Assembly (NCBI GenBank): GCA_001774245.1
Contig: MEZF01000058.1
Span: 8,895-21,233 of the forward strand
Direction: 5' to 3'
Length of the DNA stretch: 12,339 nucleotides
DNA from: Candidatus Bathyarchaeota archaeon RBG_13_52_12
Lineage (GTDB): Archaea > Thermoproteota > Bathyarchaeia > TCS64
Position numbers and translations under genes: made by a program. The notes beneath the pieces were generated by a model that did not search any database, was not told the origin of the DNA, and worked only from the letters and a program-made list of their open reading frames with translations. This document shows, piece after piece, positions 12,263 through 12,339 of the stretch; the stretch's first letter is position 1, and each line of letters opens with the position of its first letter.

Positions 12263-12339
12263 CCACACTACAAAGCGATGTTCTTATTTTAGATCTCGCG
12301 CGCTTAATTGTTTAGAAATTAGCTTTTTGAGACACTCTG

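Noticed and set aside
12263..12339. Possible start of another gene or a terminator after pyrF
   Set aside because: The 77 bases are AT-rich with short T runs, but show no convincing start codon context, hairpin or promoter before the window ends.

Overview
The window looks archaeal. It holds two archaeal/eukaryotic-type RNA polymerase subunit genes (Rpo12/RpoP and Rpo5/RpoH), lipid-linked N-glycosylation enzymes of the Alg7 and Alg14-Alg13 type, several short leaders with a TATA-like box about 27 bases before the start codon, and frequent GTG/TTG starts. The gene set suggests a TACK-type archaeon (Thaumarchaeota, Bathyarchaeia, Caldarchaeales or a relative), but the window alone does not decide the lineage. 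No rRNA, tRNA, CRISPR array, insertion sequence or phage gene is visible. No gene-free stretch exceeds 300 bases; the longest gap is about 195 bases (5804-5998).

Layout. Positions 1-592 carry the 3' end of an ATZ/TRZ-type amidohydrolase that runs off the left edge. On the minus strand follow an MFS transporter (621-1892) and a second, YtcJ-like amidohydrolase (2013-3647). A 47-residue YHS-domain protein (3747-3890, plus) is divergent from it. Next comes a sugar block on the minus strand: glmS (3980-5803), then an Alg14-Alg13-like fused glycosyltransferase (5999-6970) that starts directly after the stop codon of an Alg7/AglH-like GlcNAc-1-phosphate transferase (6971-8002). GlmS feeds UDP-GlcNAc synthesis, the Alg7-like enzyme would put the first sugar phosphate on the lipid carrier, and the Alg14-Alg13 enzyme would add the second GlcNAc. 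The block therefore reads as early lipid-linked oligosaccharide synthesis.

A divergent promoter region (8003-8083) separates this block from a plus-strand run: a B12-binding-type radical SAM protein with a cysteine-rich insertion (8084-9667), rpoP (9695-9895) and an unusually long rpoH (9901-10449). Converging on rpoH from the minus strand is a two-gene unit of unknown function: a coiled-coil protein (10680-11270) and a 75-residue helix-turn-helix-like protein (10446-10673). A plus-strand orotidine 5'-phosphate decarboxylase gene (pyrF, 11390-12262) closes the window.

Most noteworthy: (1) the RpoH protein has a eukaryotic Rpb5-like architecture, with an N-terminal nuclease-fold (Mrr/jaw-like) domain that canonical archaeal Rpo5 lacks; (2) the radical SAM protein has its cluster motif split by about 33 residues that carry a ferredoxin-like cysteine set; (3) the Alg7-like transferase appears to have lost one Asp of its DD motif although its neighbours look intact.
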